The position numbers and the translations under genes are program-made. Shown here in pieces: positions 60,668 through 64,000 of a DNA stretch of 64,000 nucleotides. The notes beneath the pieces are model-generated. The model did no database searches and was not told where the DNA came from. It worked only from the letters and a program-made list of their open reading frames with translations. Numbering within the stretch: the first letter of the stretch is position 1; the number at the start of each line of letters is the position of its first letter. The stretch spans positions 23,276 through 87,275 of the forward strand of contig JASJAN010000010.1 of NCBI GenBank assembly GCA_030066985.1, given 5' to 3'. Source of the DNA: Desulfobacterales bacterium (GTDB taxonomy: Bacteria; Desulfobacterota; Desulfobacteria; Desulfobacterales; JAHEIW01).

Positions 60668-61414
60668 ATGGCAAATGTCATCATCGAACCGCAGGAGGAC
60701 ATTGCGGTTTTGCGATTAAACAACGGTGTCACCAACGCCATCAGTCCTGAATTGGTCAATGACCTGCACACAGCACTCCAAAGGGTTAAAACTGAATTTA
60801 ATGGGATGGTTTTAGCCGGCGGAGACAAATTTTTCTGTATCGGTCTTGATTTGCCGGGTCTGCTTCAATTAGGCCGTGCCGAAATGATTGAATTTTATGG
60901 CATGCTTAACCAGGCGGTACTGGATCTGTACACCCTGCCAATGCCGACGGCTTGTGCCATTGCCGGCCATGCCACTGCCGGAGGAGCGGTCTTGGCCCTT
61001 GCGACCGATTTCCGGTTCGTTGCAAAGGGACACAAGCTGATCGGGTTTAACGAGGTCAAAATTGGTCTGCCGGTGCCCGGGCTGGCCGATTTAATTTTAA
61101 GGCAGATGATCGGCGACCGCCACGCCACTGATCTGATATTTAATGGAGAATTTTTGGAACCTGAACAGGCGCATAAAATTGGCCTGGTGGATGGGGTCCT
61201 CTCCATAGAAGAGGTGGAAAAAGAAGCGTGTGCAAAAATTGCGGAGCTGGCGGAATTGCCGCCAGGTGGGCTTGCTCTGGTGAAAAAACATCGTGTTGAT
61301 GATGTGCGGTCGCGCTATGAGAAAATGCGCGCATCCGAAGCCGATGGATTTTTGGACTGCTGGTTCAAACCATCGGTTCAGGCGCTACTGGCTGAGGTGG
61401 CAACTAAATTTTGA
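60668..61414 (+). CDS. Enoyl-CoA hydratase/isomerase family protein
   Basis: The 248 residues match the crotonase superfamily: an N-terminal strand (IAVLRLNNGVTNAISPELVN), GMVLAGGDKFFCIGLDLPGL, the oxyanion-hole glycine region CAIAGHATAGGAVLALATDF, and FNEVKIGLPVPGL. The second catalytic Glu typical of hydratases (xxPExxxG) appears here as LPVPGL, so hydratase activity is not assured; isomerase or other crotonase activity is possible. AAGGAGAACCC precedes the ATG. It continues the sirtuin-cupin unit. Confidence 0.85.
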   Translation: MANVIIEPQEDIAVLRLNNGVTNAISPELVNDLHTALQRVKTEFNGMVLAGGDKFFCIGLDLPGLLQLGRAEMIEFYGMLNQAVLDLYTLPMPTACAIAGHATAGGAVLALATDFRFVAKGHKLIGFNEVKIGLPVPGLADLILRQMIGDRHATDLIFNGEFLEPEQAHKIGLVDGVLSIEEVEKEACAKIAELAELPPGGLALVKKHRVDDVRSRYEKMRASEADGFLDCWFKPSVQALLAEVATKF

Positions 61415-61616
61415 TCGTTTCAAAATTTTAAGGTGGAATCTCACGAGCGGCAATCCACCAGAGGCGGATCTTCGACCTCGGCAATCGATCAAATTAGGTT
61501 TTTGTTCGCTTTTGTAGAATGCGAATATTTACCACTTTGCGGTTGACCCGGTGGGCAGGGTTGCGATAGTGTTTGCCACAAATTTTGCGGTAATATGCGT
61601 GGTTTGAGATCTTACG

Positions 61617-62660
61617 ATGGAATTTGACAAAGGCAAGATTACATTTATTTTTTTGGGCATCCTGGTACTGGTTGCCGTGGGTGTTGTGCTAAGAGCCGCG
61701 CAATCGGTCATTCTGCCATTGATTATTGCCTGGCTGCTGTCTTTTCTAATCGGACCGGCAATCAATTATATGACGGCCCGCAAAATACCGACTACCTTAG
61801 CGGTTATTATCATCCTCGTCATTTTGGTAGGCATTTTTTATCTATCTTTTACATTTTTATATGCACGATTTGCGGCATTTGCCGCCGCTTACCCGAAATA
61901 CCATGCCCGCTTCACAGAACTGATCACCCTGGTCACCAGTGAATGGAACCTTGGATTTGATCCGCTGGCCGGCATTAATTGGGGACAAAATGTTGGCCGC
62001 TTTCTGGCATCACTTTCACGTTCCATCTTTGTTTTTATTTCCCAGCTGGTACTAATCATTATATTTCTGTTCTTTATATTGCTGGGCAAACCTTTTTTTC
62101 GCTATAAAATTCTCAAATCTTTTTCAGCCGAAAATGCCGACCAGATCAGCGAGATCACATTTTCCATTACCGGGCAAATCCGGCGCTATCTGTCTTTGCA
62201 ATTTTTGATCAGTTCGACCACCGGTGTTCTGGTATGGCTGGCGCTGGAATTGATCGGCGTGGATTTTGCCGTTACCTGGGGGGCGCTGGCGTTCTTCCTT
62301 AATTTTATTCCTACCATCGGTTCGATCGTGGCTTCCATCCCCCCTGTTTTGCTTGCCCTGGTTCAATATTACCCGTCATTATGGCCCGCTGTCATTACCC
62401 TTGTGGCGGTGACCACCATCCAGATGGGCATGGGAAATGCACTGGCGCCAAAGGTTTTGGGTGATCAGTTAAACTTAAGCCCGGTGGTGATTTTGCTGTC
62501 GCTTTTATTCTGGGGCTGGTTGTGGGGATTTGTTGGCGCGCTGATATCCATACCCATCGCAGCGGCGATTAAAATCGTTTGTGAAAACATTCAAACCCTG
62601 CACCCCATCAGTGTGATGATGGGCTCCGGCAAGACCTATCGGCGCGAGTTTCAAGACTGA
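61617..62660 (+). CDS. AI-2E family transporter
   Basis: The 347-residue polytopic protein has about eight hydrophobic helices: LGILVLVAVGVVLRAAQSVI at the start and LPLIIAWLLSFLIGPAINYM, a long helical segment in the middle, and AFFLNFIPTIGSIVASIPPV as the family signature, with NLSPVVILLSLLFWGWLWGF at the end. The family name comes from TqsA; members export various small molecules or ions. The substrate is unknown. A GC-rich hairpin follows at 62738-62758. Confidence 0.88.
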   Translation: MEFDKGKITFIFLGILVLVAVGVVLRAAQSVILPLIIAWLLSFLIGPAINYMTARKIPTTLAVIIILVILVGIFYLSFTFLYARFAAFAAAYPKYHARFTELITLVTSEWNLGFDPLAGINWGQNVGRFLASLSRSIFVFISQLVLIIIFLFFILLGKPFFRYKILKSFSAENADQISEITFSITGQIRRYLSLQFLISSTTGVLVWLALELIGVDFAVTWGALAFFLNFIPTIGSIVASIPPVLLALVQYYPSLWPAVITLVAVTTIQMGMGNALAPKVLGDQLNLSPVVILLSLLFWGWLWGFVGALISIPIAAAIKIVCENIQTLHPISVMMGSGKTYRREFQD

Positions 62661-62737
62661 TCCGACACCCATCAATCAAACCGAATTTAGCTGCTTTCAA
62701 TTTCCATCTGTACAAAAGATATTTCCATCGGATGATC

Positions 62738-62758
62738 GGGCGGGGCTAAACCCCGCCC
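62738..62758. terminator. GC-rich hairpin after the AI-2E gene
   Basis: GGGCGGGG, loop CTAAA, CCCCGCCC: an 8-bp perfect stem. It has no T-tract, so it is a dispersed hairpin or weak terminator rather than a standard one. Confidence 0.4.
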
Positions 62759-62782
62759 CTACCTCTTAAATTTGCACGATAG

Positions 62783-62840
62783 CTCCCGCTATCCTGCGGG
62801 ATTTCACATCTTGTTTGAATACATTAAGGTGTTCAAAAGG
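62783..62840 (-). repeat. ~58-bp dispersed repeat with GC hairpin, copy 2
   Basis: Read on the minus strand it begins CCTTTTGAACACCTTAATGT, continues ATTCAAACAAGATGTGAAAT and ends in the hairpin CCCGC-AGGATA-GCGGG. It matches copy 1 at 16406-16462 closely. It lies 45 nt from palindrome P5. Confidence 0.8.
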
Positions 62841-62885
62841 CGCGAGGAGGAGAAAAAGCGTAGCGTTATAACATTTTATTTTGGT

Positions 62886-63030
62886 AAACTTGGTTATAAG
62901 TGTTCAGATTTTGTCCGAGGGCAAGGCGAAATTCGGTTCGAAAACGGAGCGTACACGCTAGTACGCGAGTATTTTGGACCGGATTTTAACACCGCCAGCG
63001 GGCAAAAGATGGGCATTTATAACCAAGTTT
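62886..63030. repeat. Long palindromic element abutting the mglA stop (P5)
   Basis: AAACTTGGTTATAA (62886-62899) is perfectly matched by TTATAACCAAGTTT (63017-63030). The interior is imperfectly self-complementary around CGGAGCGTACACGCTAGTAC. The TAA stop of the minus-strand mglA gene starts at the next base (63031-63033). Confidence 0.85.
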
Positions 63031-63639
63031 TTACCAGCCGGCCTCTTTTTTGAGGGATCTGAGTAATAGCACCAACGCCGCCTTCAACGTCGCATTCACA
63101 TTTTCTCCGGTCACGGCGCTGGCGGGAAATGACGGCACCTTGAGCTGATGGTTGTAAGCTTTTTCCATTTCTTCAATGGACATCAGCGGCACGCCTTCGG
63201 CAGCAAGGTCGCGCTTGTTGTATTGAAGCACCAGCGGCATTGTCATGATATTGAGGCCGTAGCTTTTTAGATTGATGGCAAGGTCTTTTAGGGAAAGGAT
63301 GTTTTTTTCGTGGCGGATTTTTAGGGAATCGGCGACAAAAACCAGGCCATCCACACCTTTCAGGACCAGCTTGCGGGTCGAGCTGTACTTCACCTGGCCC
63401 GGTACAGTATACAATTGAACCCTGACATCACAGCCCTTTATTTTGCCGATACCCATGGGTACGAAATCAAAAAAGAGGGTCAGATCACCTTTTGTCTTAA
63501 TGGAGACCATCTCATCGGTCATTAATTTGCGGCTTTTTTGGAAAATATACTGCAAATTAGACGTCTTGCCCCCCCTTCCCGGGCCATAGTATACGAGCTT
63601 ACACTCTACCTCCCGTTTTTTTAAATTAATAATGGCCAT
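63031..63639 (-). CDS. mglA: MglA-type small GTPase
   Basis: The 202-residue Ras-like GTPase has the P-loop LVYYGPGRGGKTSNLQYIF, the switch region LYTVPGQVKYSSTRKLVLKG (VPGQ), VDGLVFVADS, and the base motif VLQYNKRDL (NKRD). These are MglA features; MglA controls cell polarity and gliding in myxobacteria, with similar proteins in many deltaproteobacteria. No mglB or roadblock gene is in the window. There is no clear signal or membrane part. The C-terminal stop abuts palindrome P5. Confidence 0.9.
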   Translation of the reverse strand: MAIINLKKREVECKLVYYGPGRGGKTSNLQYIFQKSRKLMTDEMVSIKTKGDLTLFFDFVPMGIGKIKGCDVRVQLYTVPGQVKYSSTRKLVLKGVDGLVFVADSLKIRHEKNILSLKDLAINLKSYGLNIMTMPLVLQYNKRDLAAEGVPLMSIEEMEKAYNHQLKVPSFPASAVTGENVNATLKAALVLLLRSLKKEAGW

Positions 63640-64000
63640 ACGCTATGATGTGATAATTCCCTAAATTTTTGATATTATGTATAAAATAGACTAATAAGTT
63701 CTAAATACAGTCAGTGATGTTGGTCTCGCCGTGGGTTTTTGCAAAAAACCCATTTATTAAATGATTATAAAAAGTTATCAGAAAAGTGTCAATCTTAAGA
63801 AATTTTAATAAATAATTTCAATAACTTATATGGAAATTCGACGATCGCCCCTTTGGTGAAAAAGAGACCATCACAATATTATTGGCATATTGACCCTAAA
63901 TCTTGAATTTTAGTAGCAGTTTTTGATTTCGGCAACCATTTGCCGGTCAAAGGCAACTGGTTTTCAAGGGGGACTTTTGGGTGCTAAATATCAAGCCGGA
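63640..64000. other. Intergenic region at the window edge
   Basis: AT-rich with no supported gene. A hairpin TGGGTTTTT-GCA-AAAAACCCA lies near 63732-63752 and could be a terminator for a gene entering from the right. It should also hold the mglA promoter. Confidence 0.45.

Noticed and set aside
62772..63053. A 93-codon plus-strand frame across the 62783-63030 region
   Set aside because: It runs through the 58-bp repeat and palindrome P5 and into the antisense of mglA; its sequence is explained by the repeats.
1..64000. CRISPR arrays, tRNA, rRNA, transposase or integrase genes
   Set aside because: The repeats found are inverted pairs with variable middles, not regular direct repeats with spacers. 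No cloverleaf-like or transposase sequence was recognised.

Overview
The window looks like chromosome of a Desulfobacterota (deltaproteobacterial, Desulfobacterales-like) organism of moderate GC. The signs are a selenocysteine-containing OsmC-like protein, an MglA-type GTPase, a SpoVR/YeaH/PrkA cluster, and many dispersed inverted repeats between genes. The taxonomic call is inference from gene content; no rRNA or tRNA gene is seen. Nothing points to a phage, plasmid or integrated island, and there is no CRISPR array.

Layout. 1-4187 (minus): 2-oxoglutarate dehydrogenase E1 (sucA) and the N-terminal part of E2 (sucB), cut by the window edge. 4412-10605 (plus): an HD-GYP/HDOD signalling protein and an RND efflux adaptor and pump. 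10853-17720 (plus): trpS, a small protein, class II fumarase, a zinc-ribbon protein, a UbiA prenyltransferase, a cytochrome b5/DUF2231 membrane protein and a cytidylate-kinase-like protein. 17816-19303 (minus): a methyltransferase and the quinone methyltransferase MenG/UbiE. 20072-28489 (minus): PrkA, YeaH, SpoVR and a second PrkA, with a small membrane protein. 29178-42617 (minus): a 13-kb respiratory operon combining alternative complex III (actB, actC, actD, actF, actA, actE) with a cbb3-type oxidase (ccoN, a two-haem ccoO, small subunits) and the copper ATPase ccoI. 43037-64000: mixed housekeeping and redox genes: M1 aminopeptidase, thiamine-binding protein, molybdopterin oxidoreductase, cysteine-dioxygenase-like cupin, thioredoxin-reductase-like flavoprotein, oligoendopeptidase F, FAD dehydrogenase, Sec-OsmC, MoaD-like protein, a murein L,D-transpeptidase with a convergent M15-like peptidase, sirtuin, cupin, enoyl-CoA hydratase, AI-2E transporter and MglA.

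How it fits together. NAD-linked 2-oxoglutarate dehydrogenase and fumarase suggest an oxidative TCA cycle. MenG and possibly UbiA supply quinone. The complex III-cbb3 operon would oxidise quinol and reduce O2, so the organism probably respires oxygen, at least at low tension.

The least ordinary content is between genes. (1) Six long inverted repeats (72-146 bp) overlap or lie within 7 nt of a stop codon. (2) Two of them are followed at the same distance by a conserved ~58-bp hairpin repeat; a third, more diverged copy sits beside a decayed palindrome. (3) Heptad-type repeats (GGTTCAG, GGTGTCA) form the last codons and stop of at least two genes. (4) The OsmC-like gene has an in-frame TGA at a cysteine-like position, followed by a SECIS-like hairpin.
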